Below, in pieces: positions 41,460 through 49,637 of a DNA stretch of 64,000 nt. Under the pieces are notes generated by a model, which saw only the letters and a list, made by a program, of their open reading frames with translations, ran no database searches and was not told the DNA's origin. Origin of the DNA: Streptomyces griseoruber (GTDB lineage Bacteria; Actinomycetota; Actinomycetes; Streptomycetales; Streptomycetaceae). The stretch is from the NCBI RefSeq assembly GCF_001514205.1, contig NZ_KQ948767.1:175837-239836 (forward strand), in the 5' to 3' direction. The first letter of the stretch is position 1, and every line of letters starts with the position of its first letter. The translations under genes and the position numbers were made by a program.

Positions 41460-43094
41460 TCAGGGCGTGGTCAGCTCGAACCGCGCGATGCGCACCGAGC
41501 CGCCGAGTGCCTGGGTGGCGTGGTTGAAGAGGGCGAATCGGTAGCCCATGAAGAACCGCCAGTCGTTGCCCAGCGAGAAGGCGGGCCCGAGGCGGGTGAA
41601 GGTGGTGCCGTCGGTGCTGTAGGAGAAGGTGCCGAGGCGTCCGGTGCCGGGACGGATGTCCGCGCTCGCACGCAGCCAGACCCGGTTGCCCGACACGGCC
41701 GCGCTCGCGGCCTCGGTGCCGGTGCCGGTGGTGTTCCAGTTGGTGTCCATGGTCAGCCCGTTGACCATGGACACCCGCGTCCCGGCGCCGTCGCGCTTGA
41801 CGCCGATCCAGGCGGAGGAGTCACGCAGCAGCGCGAGTCCGGCCCGGTCGCCGTCCCGCATCGCGGTGTGGTCGAGCTGGACCGTGGCGGTGGAGGTGGG
41901 GCCCTGGATGCGGTGCGTGAGGGTGTTGCGGGCCCAGTAGAGATCGTTGGTGACGGTCGCGGTCTGCAGGGTCAGGCCGTTGTTCACCGACCATTTGGTG
42001 TTGTCCGGGTTGTGGTTCCACTCCCATCTCGGCTTGAGGGCCGTGCCGTCGAAGGTGTCGACGCCGATCAGGGGGGTGACCTGGCGGGGCGGAGGGGGCA
42101 CGGCAGGGCTGGGATATGTCAAACCCCATGCGCCGTTGACGAGTTGGACGACGGGCCAGCCGTCCGACGTCCAGGTGACCGGTGCCAGGGCGGGCATCCG
42201 GCCGCCGGGGTAGGCGTCGACGAAGGCCAGGTAGTACCAGGCGCCGTTCTGCGTCTGCACCAGTCCGCCCTGGTGGGGGACGCCGCCGCCGGGTATCGGT
42301 CCGCGCAGGTCCAGCAGGACCTGACGCATCGTGTACGGACCGAAGGGGCCGCTCGACGACTTCAGGACGTACTGGCCGTTGGCCGGGCGGGTCAGGAAGA
42401 TGTAGTACTGCCCGTTGATCCTGTAGAAGCGGGAGCCCTCCAGCGTGCCGACACTCGGCGGAGTGGTGAACACCTGCTGTGTGCGGACCTGGGTGCGGCC
42501 GTCGGGCGAGAGCTGGGCCACGTTGATGGTGGTGTTGCCGTATGCCACGTAGAGGGTGTCGTCGGTGTCGACGAGTAGCCCCGCGTCGTAGTAGGGGGTG
42601 TTGATCGTCGTGAGTCTGCTCCACGGCCCCTCGGCGGCGGTGGCGGTGTAGACGTACGTCCGGGCGAAGTCGATCTGGCCGAGCCAGTAGAAGGTCCGGT
42701 TGCTCGGCCGGTAGGCCAGCGACGATGCCCAGATGCCCCGGACGTAGCCACGGGCGCCGTTCAGGTCGTACTTGGCGCCGAAGTCGAGGACGGGCACCGA
42801 GTGGCCGGCGATCTCCCAGTTGACCAGGTCGTACGAGCGCAGGACGGGTGCGCCCGGCGAGTAGTGCATCGTCGAGGCCGAGGCGTAGTAGGTGTCACCG
42901 ACGCGGATGACGTCGATATCCGCGAAGTCCTGCCAGATCACCGGGTTGTTGAAGGCCGCCGCGGTCCCGAGGGCCGGCCCTTGGGCGGAAGTGGTGCCGG
43001 GGGCCGCTGCCGGAGGCAGCAGGGCACCGGCGGCCAGGCCGGTGGCGGCCGTCAGTGCGCGCCGGCGGGACAGGATGTGATGAGTCCATGACAT
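41460..43094 (-). CDS. Secreted GH43 beta-xylosidase/alpha-arabinofuranosidase
   Basis: Secreted enzyme of 544 residues with a Tat-like signal (SRRRALTAATGLAAG). A five-blade propeller (about 45-345) carries the base Asp in DFADIDVIRVGDTYY, a pKa-modulating Asp in the PYYDAGLLVDTDDTLYVAYG region, and the acid Glu in VGTLEGSRFY. A C-terminal beta-sandwich (DUF1349/GH43_C2-like, about 360-544) follows, with LKPRWEWNHNPDNTKWSVNN. Start: ATG at 43094; a GTG at 43100 with AGAGGGAGAA upstream is equally possible. It leads a transcript with GH10-GH62. Confidence 0.9.
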   Translation of the reverse strand: MSWTHHILSRRRALTAATGLAAGALLPPAAAPGTTSAQGPALGTAAAFNNPVIWQDFADIDVIRVGDTYYASASTMHYSPGAPVLRSYDLVNWEIAGHSVPVLDFGAKYDLNGARGYVRGIWASSLAYRPSNRTFYWLGQIDFARTYVYTATAAEGPWSRLTTINTPYYDAGLLVDTDDTLYVAYGNTTINVAQLSPDGRTQVRTQQVFTTPPSVGTLEGSRFYRINGQYYIFLTRPANGQYVLKSSSGPFGPYTMRQVLLDLRGPIPGGGVPHQGGLVQTQNGAWYYLAFVDAYPGGRMPALAPVTWTSDGWPVVQLVNGAWGLTYPSPAVPPPPRQVTPLIGVDTFDGTALKPRWEWNHNPDNTKWSVNNGLTLQTATVTNDLYWARNTLTHRIQGPTSTATVQLDHTAMRDGDRAGLALLRDSSAWIGVKRDGAGTRVSMVNGLTMDTNWNTTGTGTEAASAAVSGNRVWLRASADIRPGTGRLGTFSYSTDGTTFTRLGPAFSLGNDWRFFMGYRFALFNHATQALGGSVRIARFELTTP

Positions 43095-43230
43095 CTGCAC
43101 GGGTGGCGTTCTCCCTCTGTGACCCAGCCGTCGACGGTTGGAGTTGTCCGGAGGTGCCCTGCTGGTTCGTGCGGAGCGGCCGCTCTGTATACGAGATGTC
43201 GAACACGGATCGGCTTGTCGAGCATTTTGG

Positions 43231-43258
43231 ATGATAGGGGGCCGGTGAATGCCGTCAA
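43231..43258 (-). promoter_or_regulatory. Predicted promoter of the GH43 gene
   Basis: On the minus strand TTGACG, 16 nt, TATCAT: a good housekeeping-type promoter. Transcription would start near 43224, giving a leader of about 130 nt. Confidence 0.6.
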
Positions 43259-43284
43259 TACCTCTCGCATGAATCGATTGATGC

Positions 43285-43298
43285 TTCGAAACATTCGG
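43285..43298 (-). promoter_or_regulatory. 14-bp hemicellulase motif, copy C
   Basis: Minus strand CCGAATGTTTCGAA, 27 bp upstream of the TTGACG of the GH43 promoter. Identical to copies A and B near the GH11 gene. A related CCGAAT...TTTCGAA arrangement lies at 43451-43474 beside the GH27 promoter. Confidence 0.75.
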
Positions 43299-43405
43299 AG
43301 CTATTTGATCCCATGTTCCCGCTGGCCAGTTGCCCGGATGGTGCAGATGCGCGACCTTCCGCACGTCTGCATGGCCGGATTGTGGAGGCAGTGCAGTGAT
43401 GGGTG

Positions 43406-43433
43406 TTGACATGCTCGATGACCCCCCTAGTAT
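43406..43433 (+). promoter_or_regulatory. Predicted promoter of the GH27 gene
   Basis: TTGACA, 16 nt, TAGTAT on the plus strand, about 130 bp upstream of the start. The palindrome CGAAATTTCG (43463-43472) lies just downstream of the predicted start of transcription and could be an operator like those seen near Streptomyces xylanase genes. Confidence 0.65.
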
Positions 43434-43561
43434 CCGTGAGGCCGCAGTTTCCGAATCATTCACGAAATTTCGAACCGGCATCCCCCTTCTTCAGTGTCAT
43501 GGACGTGACATCGATCTTCGCGTCGCACGCCCATGGCACCCTTCCGCGAAAGGAGCGCTTG

Positions 43562-45205
43562 GTGCCCAGACGGTCAGGCGGACGACTGCTCCGCCTCCTC
43601 GCGACCATCGTGCTGACGGCCACCGCGTCCGTGACGGCTTCCGCTCACTCCACTGCTTCGGCCGCGCCCGGCAGCCCGGCGCTTGCTCCACCGTTGGGCT
43701 GGAACAGCTGGAACAGCTTCGGGTGCGGGGTCACGGAGGCGCAGGTTCGCCAGGCCGCCGACGCGATGGTGTCCTCGGGGATGCGGGACGCCGGTTACCG
43801 GTACGTGGTGATCGACGACTGCTGGTTCGACCCGCAGCGTGACGCGGCGGGCAACCTGCGGGCCGCGAGCAAGTTCCCGAGCGGGATGAAGGCTCTCGGG
43901 GACTACATCCACGGCAAGGGGCTGAAGTTCGGCATCTACCAGGTGCCGGGCGAGCGCACCTGCGCGCAGACCAGCGGTGCCTATCCCGGGTCGACGGGCA
44001 GCAGGGGGCACGAAGCCCAGGACGCCGCCACGTTCGCCGCCTGGGGTGTGGACTACCTCAAGTACGACTGGTGTTCCTCCAGCGGCACCCGAGACGAGCA
44101 GGTCGCACGGTTCACGGTGATGCGCGACGCACTGCGTGCCACCGGGCGGCCGATCGTCTACAGCATCAACCCCAACAGCTTCCACGCCATCACCGGTGCC
44201 ACGTACGACTGGGGCGAGGTCGCAGACCTGTGGCGGACGACCGAGGACCTGCTCGACATCTGGCAGAACGGCAACACCAACAGCTATCCGATGGGCGTCG
44301 GCAACGTCCTTGACGTCACCGCACCACTGGCGGCGCAGTCGGGTCCAGGGCACTGGAACGACCCGGACATGCTGGTCGTGGGCCGTCCCGGCCTGTCACT
44401 GACCGAGTCCCGCTCGCACTTCGCCCTGTGGGCGCTGCTGGCTGCCCCGCTCATGGCCGGCAACGACATCCGCACCATGTCCGCCGACGTGAGCGCGATC
44501 CTGCGCAACCCGCGGCTGCTGGCGGTGAACCAGGATCAGCTGGGCGCGGGCGGGCGCAGGGTGCGCGACGACGGCAGCACCGAGGTGTTCGCCAAGCCGC
44601 TGTCCGACGGCTCGGTGGCGGTGGGCCTGTTCAACCGGGGAGAGACCACCGCGGCGGTCAGTGCGACAGCAGCTCAGGTAGGTCTGTCCGGCGGGCCGTT
44701 CACCCTCACCGATCTGTGGACGGGCGCCACGTCGAGTACGGCGGGGCCGATCTCGGCGAGCGTCCCCGCGCATGGCGCGGCCGTGTTCCGGGTGAGCGGT
44801 GGCAGCCCGCTGGCCGCCACCACCTCGCGGCTGCGCGGCAACGGGTCCGGCCGCTGTGTGGACGTGGACAACGCCTCCACCGCCGCCGGGGCGACAGTAC
44901 TGCTCTGGGACTGTCATACGGCCGCCAACCAGCTGTGGACCACGTGGGCCGGCGGCGAGATCCGCGTCTTCGGCGACAAGTGCCTGGACGCCTACAACCA
45001 GGGCACCACCGACGGTACCCGTGTCATCACCTGGCCCTGCAACGGCCAGGACAACCAGAAGTGGTCCACCGGTTCCGACGGGTCGATCCGCAACGTCCAC
45101 GCCGGGCTGTGCCTCGACGTCGACCGGGCCGGCACCGCGAACGGGACCCCGCTGCTGCTGCGGACCTGCAACGGCCAGGCCAACCAGAAGTGGACCCGCG
45201 CGTGA
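43562..45205 (+). CDS. GH27 alpha-galactosidase (or beta-L-arabinopyranosidase) with CBM13
   Basis: Secreted enzyme of 547 residues. The signal region ends near ASAAPGS. The GH27 barrel (about 40-330) carries LGWNSWNSFGCGV, VVIDDCWFD (D85, D86) and the nucleophile D169 in YLKYDWC, then GHWNDPDMLVVG. A beta domain (to about 410) and a ricin-B/CBM13 trefoil (about 420-547, repeats ending in QLW or QKW) follow. Both Asp residues of the DD pair that grips galactose are kept. That favours alpha-galactosidase over the arabinopyranosidase variant, tentatively. Start GTG 43562 has AAGGAG. Confidence 0.92.
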   Translation: MPRRSGGRLLRLLATIVLTATASVTASAHSTASAAPGSPALAPPLGWNSWNSFGCGVTEAQVRQAADAMVSSGMRDAGYRYVVIDDCWFDPQRDAAGNLRAASKFPSGMKALGDYIHGKGLKFGIYQVPGERTCAQTSGAYPGSTGSRGHEAQDAATFAAWGVDYLKYDWCSSSGTRDEQVARFTVMRDALRATGRPIVYSINPNSFHAITGATYDWGEVADLWRTTEDLLDIWQNGNTNSYPMGVGNVLDVTAPLAAQSGPGHWNDPDMLVVGRPGLSLTESRSHFALWALLAAPLMAGNDIRTMSADVSAILRNPRLLAVNQDQLGAGGRRVRDDGSTEVFAKPLSDGSVAVGLFNRGETTAAVSATAAQVGLSGGPFTLTDLWTGATSSTAGPISASVPAHGAAVFRVSGGSPLAATTSRLRGNGSGRCVDVDNASTAAGATVLLWDCHTAANQLWTTWAGGEIRVFGDKCLDAYNQGTTDGTRVITWPCNGQDNQKWSTGSDGSIRNVHAGLCLDVDRAGTANGTPLLLRTCNGQANQKWTRA

Positions 45206-45237
45206 GCAACCACAGCCTTGAGAAGGGGAGTTTCGCG

Positions 45238-46539
45238 ATGACGAGGACAGGATCCCTCTTATGGTCCGCCGTGATCGCGGTGGTGGTCGTCCTGAGCATG
45301 GGAGGCACGGCACTGGGCCGCGGCCAGGGCGAGAGCACCCCGCGCACGGTCTCCGCCATGGCGGCCGCGTCCGCCGGCGCCGCTGCCCCGACCGCAGGGT
45401 GCGGCAAGGCTCCCGCCCTGACGAGCGGAACGCACACGATCCAGAGCGGCGGCAAGAACCGCAACTTCATCCTGCGCGTTCCCGACGGCTACGACCGCAA
45501 CCGCGCCTACCGGCTGGTCTTCGGGTTCCACTGGCTGGGCGGCACCTCCACCGACGTCGCCACCGGCCGGACCGTGGAAACGGGCAGCTGGGCCTATTAC
45601 GGGCTCCAGCGACTGGCGAACAACAGCACCATCTTCGTCGCACCCCAAGGCCTCGACAACGGCTGGGCCAACGCCGGTGGGGAGGACGTCACCTTCGTCG
45701 ACGACATGATCAGGCGCATCGAGACGGATCTGTGCGTCGACACGACACAGCGTTTCGCCCTGGGATTCAGCTACGGAGCCGCCATGTCGTACGCCCTGGC
45801 GTGTTCCCGCGCGACGGTCTTCCGCGCGGTCGCGGTGCAGAGCGGCGGGCAGCTGAGCGGATGCAGCGGTGGCACCCAGCCCATCGCCTACCTCGGGGTG
45901 CACGGCCTCAGGGACAACGTCCTCGGCATCTCCGGCGGACGGGCGTTGCGGGACAGGTTCGTCAGGAACAACGGCTGCACCGCCCAGAACCCGACGGAGC
46001 CGGCGCAAGGCAGCCTGACGCACCGGGTCACCACCTACTCGGGATGCTCGGCCGGGCATCCGGTCACCTGGGCTGCGTTCGACGAAGGGCATATCGCCGC
46101 GCCGCAGGACGGGGCCGCAGGAGACAGCGGATCCAGGACCTGGGTGCCGCAGGAGGTCTGGAAGTTCTTCACGCAGTTCCAGACCTCCAACCCGCCGCCG
46201 GGGCCGGCGACCTGCCGGGTCACCAGTACCGTCAGCGCCTGGAACACCGGCCTGACGTCGAACATCACCCTCACCAACACCGGCACCACCGTGATCGACG
46301 GCTGGTCCCTCGCCTTCACCCTGCCCGACGGCCAGACCGTCACCTCCGGCTGGAACGCGGACTACTCGCCCGCCTCCGGCCGGGTGACGGCCAGGAACGT
46401 CGCCCACAACGCCACCATCGCTCCAGGCGCATCGGTCGGCATCGGTTTCCAGTCGGCCCACACCGGCAACACCGCTCCGCCGAGCTCCTACACCCTCAAC
46501 GGCACGGCCTGCGCCACGACAGCGACGGCGCCGAAGTGA
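45238..46539 (+). CDS. CE1-type feruloyl/acetyl esterase with CBM2
   Basis: Secreted esterase of 433 residues. The signal anchor region is 8-28. The alpha/beta-hydrolase domain (about 50-315) resembles polyhydroxybutyrate-depolymerase/feruloyl-esterase proteins. Its nucleophile is Ser178 in LGFSYGAAMS, the Asp is likely near LGVHGLRDNVLG and the His lies in DEGHIAAP. A Pro linker leads to CBM2 (about 335-430), CRVTSTVSAWNTGLTSNITL. It begins 32 bp after the GH27 stop with GAGAAGGGGAG, so the two are probably one transcript. It could remove feruloyl or acetyl groups from arabinoxylan. Confidence 0.88.
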   Translation: MTRTGSLLWSAVIAVVVVLSMGGTALGRGQGESTPRTVSAMAAASAGAAAPTAGCGKAPALTSGTHTIQSGGKNRNFILRVPDGYDRNRAYRLVFGFHWLGGTSTDVATGRTVETGSWAYYGLQRLANNSTIFVAPQGLDNGWANAGGEDVTFVDDMIRRIETDLCVDTTQRFALGFSYGAAMSYALACSRATVFRAVAVQSGGQLSGCSGGTQPIAYLGVHGLRDNVLGISGGRALRDRFVRNNGCTAQNPTEPAQGSLTHRVTTYSGCSAGHPVTWAAFDEGHIAAPQDGAAGDSGSRTWVPQEVWKFFTQFQTSNPPPGPATCRVTSTVSAWNTGLTSNITLTNTGTTVIDGWSLAFTLPDGQTVTSGWNADYSPASGRVTARNVAHNATIAPGASVGIGFQSAHTGNTAPPSSYTLNGTACATTATAPK

Positions 46540-47554
46540 CCGACGGTTCGTCGGCGCCCGATTCGGCCGCGGCCGTGGTCAGGCGCGGCACTGGAACGAA
46601 GTGCCGTGTCGGTCGGTCAGCGGGGTTCACCGGGAAGTGTCGGGCACCTGGGAGGGGGGCGAGCTCGAAGTGCATGAAGTCCTTGATCCTCTCGTACTCG
46701 CCGCCCCAGACCACGCCTTCCTTGAACTTGATCATCTTGATCACCTCGAGGGGCAGATTCAGGAAGCCCTCCAGGGTCCAGATCGTGAGTTCCTTCTCCG
46801 GCAGGTGCGTACGCAGGTAGATGTAGTCCGCGACGTCCGGGCCCGCCTCGTAGGCCTTCCTGGCCTGCGCGTACTGCGCCTGTGCCAGGGCCACACGGGC
46901 CGCTTCCCCGGTGGCCTCGGCGTTGGCGAGCTCATCGGCCGCCCGCTGCACCGCGTCAAAGAGGGACGTCGCCTTCGGCTCGATGCCGGCGAGCCGGATT
47001 TTCAGGTCGTAGGAGGCATTCTTGAGGACTTCGTCACGCTGTTCGAGGACGATCTCGCGGTCCTCGCGTGCGGCGAGCCGATGGTCGACGGCGTCCCGGC
47101 GCAGATCGACATGTTCGGTTGTGTGCCGGTTGATCACCTCCATGACCCCGCCCAGGGTGATGTACGCATTCCACGTCGCGTTCACATCGATCGCGAGCCC
47201 CCAGGCATGGTTGCTCAGCCGGTCGGCGCCGTGGATGGTGCGCGGCTGGAAGCCGTAGACCGTCGCAACCCCGTAGCGTTCGGCGTCGGCGTCGAGTGCG
47301 GTCAGATCGGACGGCGACTTCTCAGTGGCCGCCTTGAGCCGCCGTAGCAGCTCCCGGTGGATTCCGGCCTCGACCCGTACCCCGAAGAGCTCGACGGCCG
47401 GTTCGATCTCACGCCAGTACCGCATGGGATCCGGGGTGCCCTGCTGGTACATCAGCGCGCGGATCTTCCGGAAGTAGGGGAACGGCTCCATCCGTACACC
47501 CGGCCGGCCGGCCATCGCCGTGAACGGGTCCTGCAACGCACGAGCTCCTCCCAC
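46496..47554 (-). CDS. M15-type metallopeptidase domain, probably the 3' part of a frameshifted gene
   Basis: The frame of 352 residues has the zinc motif LSNHAWGLAIDVN (H116, D123) and the late WGGEYERIKDFMHFEL with the third ligand, as in D-Ala-D-Ala carboxypeptidase/VanY-like M15 enzymes. Between them lies an unusual 110-residue helical insertion (Ala/Glu/Arg-rich, coiled-coil-like). The apparent GTG start lies inside protein-like sequence of the preceding frame, so the true N-terminus is in the frame listed next. The 3' end overlaps the CE1 esterase gene tail-to-tail by 44 bp. Confidence 0.75.
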   Translation of the reverse strand: MGGARALQDPFTAMAGRPGVRMEPFPYFRKIRALMYQQGTPDPMRYWREIEPAVELFGVRVEAGIHRELLRRLKAATEKSPSDLTALDADAERYGVATVYGFQPRTIHGADRLSNHAWGLAIDVNATWNAYITLGGVMEVINRHTTEHVDLRRDAVDHRLAAREDREIVLEQRDEVLKNASYDLKIRLAGIEPKATSLFDAVQRAADELANAEATGEAARVALAQAQYAQARKAYEAGPDVADYIYLRTHLPEKELTIWTLEGFLNLPLEVIKMIKFKEGVVWGGEYERIKDFMHFELAPLPGARHFPVNPADRPTRHFVPVPRLTTAAAESGADEPSVTSAPSLSWRRPCR

Positions 47555-48066
47555 TCACGCAGGATGACGCGCTCGAGTTCGTGCAGGAACTCGGCGATGT
47601 GCTCGGCCAGCCGAAGCGCCCGCTGGTCGTCTTCGCTGCCGAACCGGGCGAGATGGCCATCGGGTTCCGGATCGGACTGGATGATCTCCGCTGTCAGGGA
47701 ACACAGAGTGAGGGAGAACCCACGCCCCCGCGCGCTCTCCAGGAGCGCGTCTTCGAACTCGTCCCCGGGGGTGGTGGTACTGGACAGACGCAGGTCGAGG
47801 GCCGTCTTCTCCGCGCTGCTCAACGGGTCGTGGAGCGAGGGCTGGCTTCTCAAATGCTGCCGACCAACGCGCTGGGTGGGCATTTCTTCAAGAACGAGGG
47901 CAGTGTTTTCGAGCCCCGGGACGACGGGCCTGTCCTGTTCAGTATCGGCGCGGGAGTCGACCGGAAATCCCTGCTCCTGCGGAGAAAGAGCAAGGTCAGC
48001 GAGTTCACGTATCGGAGTCTTCTGCCGGCGGCCTGCCGGTCCGATGCGGACGAGGTGTCCTGAGCC
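47452..48066 (-). pseudogene. 5' part of the M15 gene in another frame
   Basis: The minus-strand frame reads RIGPAGRRQKTPIRELADLA, then TTTPGDEFEDALLESARGRG, FSLTLCSLTAEIIQSDPEPD and LAEHIAEFLHELERVILREW followed by EEL. It then turns into low-quality sequence, while the M15 frame continues with ALQDPFTAMAGRPGV. Coding quality is good right up to the switch near 47540, which implies a one-base indel or sequencing error. The 5' limit is uncertain: no ATG with a Shine-Dalgarno was found. Confidence 0.55.
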
Positions 48067-48330
48067 GGTGCGCGACAGGACTGATGCGTTCCCGGGCTGC
48101 GAGAACGAGCAGCGCAGGGAGAAGCCGACCAGGCTCGAACGCCTCACCCCGGCCCGTGTGCCCCAACCTCGTGGAGCCGGTCGCGGAGGGCCGCCCGGGA
48201 CCAAGAACCCACGTCCCGCACCCAGCTCGGTGTCGTTGGTGTGACGTTGGGGAGCGCGGCCCGTCACCCAATCGGGTGGCGGGCCGCGCCGTGACGTCCT
48301 GACGGCTTGACTCGCGCCGGACGGCCGCGA

Positions 48331-49197
48331 TCACGCCGGGATGAACGGCTCCGTCAGATGCGGCGTCGCCAGGTGCAGCGTGGTGGCGGTTTCGCGGCTG
48401 AGCATGCGCTTCCTTGAGTGTCCGGCCGCCTCGGGGTCGTTCTCGTGCGCGTAGGCGAGCTCGGGGTGGAGCAGCTGGAGTGCGTGCACCAGGAGGTCGC
48501 CGGTGACGAGTGCCAGCTCGCGCCCGTGAGCGACCAGCACGCTCTGGTGTCCGGGTGTGTGGCCGGGTGTGGCGATCGCGCGTCCGGCGCGCAGCGGCGT
48601 GTCCCCGTCGAGGAGCCGGAGTCGGCCGGCCGCTGCGAGCGGGTCGGTGAGGGTCTCGCGAAGCTGCGGGTTGAGGGCGTCGAGGGCGTCGAACTCGGCT
48701 CGCTGGAGCAGGTATTCGGCGTTCGGGAAATAGGGGCGGCGGCTGGTCGCACTGCCGGTCGAAGCGTTGCCGTCCACGGCGCCGCCCGCTGAGGGGGCGG
48801 CCGCCTCGGTGACGACCGCCCACCCGACGTGGTCGGTGTGCAAATGAGTGAGTACCACGGTGTCGACTTCGGCCGGGTCGATGCCCGCGGCGGCGAGCGA
48901 CTCGGGGAGCACCCCGGGCACGGGCGCCCATGAGGCGGCCGGGCTGTCCGCCGGACCGATCCCGGCGTCCACGACGGTGAGGCCCTTGTCGCCGCGGATC
49001 GCGTACGCGCGGAACTGGAGGCGCCAGCGGCCCTCGCTATCGACCGCGCCCGGGTCGTAGTGGTCGGCCTCGGCCCACTGAGCGGCCGTGGCCTCGGGGA
49101 AGGCCTCGGCGCGCGGCGCGAAGAACGGGCCCTCGCCGTCGGCGAGGGCGATGATCTCGGTCGAGCCGATCCGCAGGCGGGGAACGCTGAGGGACAT
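48331..49197 (-). CDS. Metallo-beta-lactamase-fold hydrolase
   Basis: Cytoplasmic enzyme of 288 residues with the complete motif VVLTHLHTDHVGW (HxHxDH), the later IATPGHTPGHQSVLV His ligand and ALVTGDLLVHALQL with the bridging Asp. It resembles quorum-quenching/AttM-type and glyoxalase-like MBL proteins; the substrate is unknown. The ATG at 49197 follows GGGATGG-poor sequence, and I prefer it because the domain starts there. Unlike the hydrolase at the left edge, all metal residues are canonical. Confidence 0.9.
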   Translation of the reverse strand: MSLSVPRLRIGSTEIIALADGEGPFFAPRAEAFPEATAAQWAEADHYDPGAVDSEGRWRLQFRAYAIRGDKGLTVVDAGIGPADSPAASWAPVPGVLPESLAAAGIDPAEVDTVVLTHLHTDHVGWAVVTEAAAPSAGGAVDGNASTGSATSRRPYFPNAEYLLQRAEFDALDALNPQLRETLTDPLAAAGRLRLLDGDTPLRAGRAIATPGHTPGHQSVLVAHGRELALVTGDLLVHALQLLHPELAYAHENDPEAAGHSRKRMLSRETATTLHLATPHLTEPFIPA

Positions 49198-49254
49198 GGC
49201 CGCGATCCTGCCATGCCTGTATCCACACCCAACTGCCTTCTCAGAAATGACGAG

Positions 49255-49448
49255 CGCCGCCACACCGCCGGACGGCGTGAGGCCTGCCGACCGGGAGCCG
49301 GTCTGCAGGCTGGCCCCGTCACCGCCTTGAGCGACACCCTGAACATCGCCGCGGCGTCCGCGCGGTCATGACCCTCGACCAGCGCGGCGACCACCCGCAT
49401 CCGCGACGCTTGCTGCGCCGACGGCGACAAGTGCCGAGCATCCCCCAC
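49255..49448 (-). pseudogene. IS630-type transposase N-terminal remnant
   Basis: The minus strand reads ARHLSPSAQQASRMRVVAAL then DRADAAAMFRVSLKAVT. This is the N-terminal HTH of IS630-type transposases (ARxLSPxAQExLRxRVVxAL...AAxxFxVSxRSV). Nothing of the DDE domain remains; the sequence ends in Arg/Pro-rich noise just before the MBL gene. Confidence 0.65.
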
Positions 49449-49637
49449 CAGTTCACTCAGGCCAGGATCATGTGCTACGGCTCAGTAGTTGTCACCGGCA
49501 CAGCCGGATGACGCGGTGAGCTGGGATCGGCCCAAGCTGTCTGGTTGGCACAGGCGAGGCAAGCGGCTTGTCACACACCCTCACGCGGCAGCACGTGTGT
49601 CACCGGCCACGGGAAGGTGTGCAACAGGCTGGACAGT

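Noticed and set aside
39314..41527. 737-codon plus-strand frame opposite GH10-GH62
   Set aside because: Longer than the real gene in length only; composition (Val/Gly/Arg) and lack of motifs show it is a shadow.
43403..43561. Earlier in-frame start for the GH27 gene
   Set aside because: It would begin inside the predicted promoter and precede the signal peptide by over 50 residues; the GTG at 43562 has AAGGAG at proper spacing.
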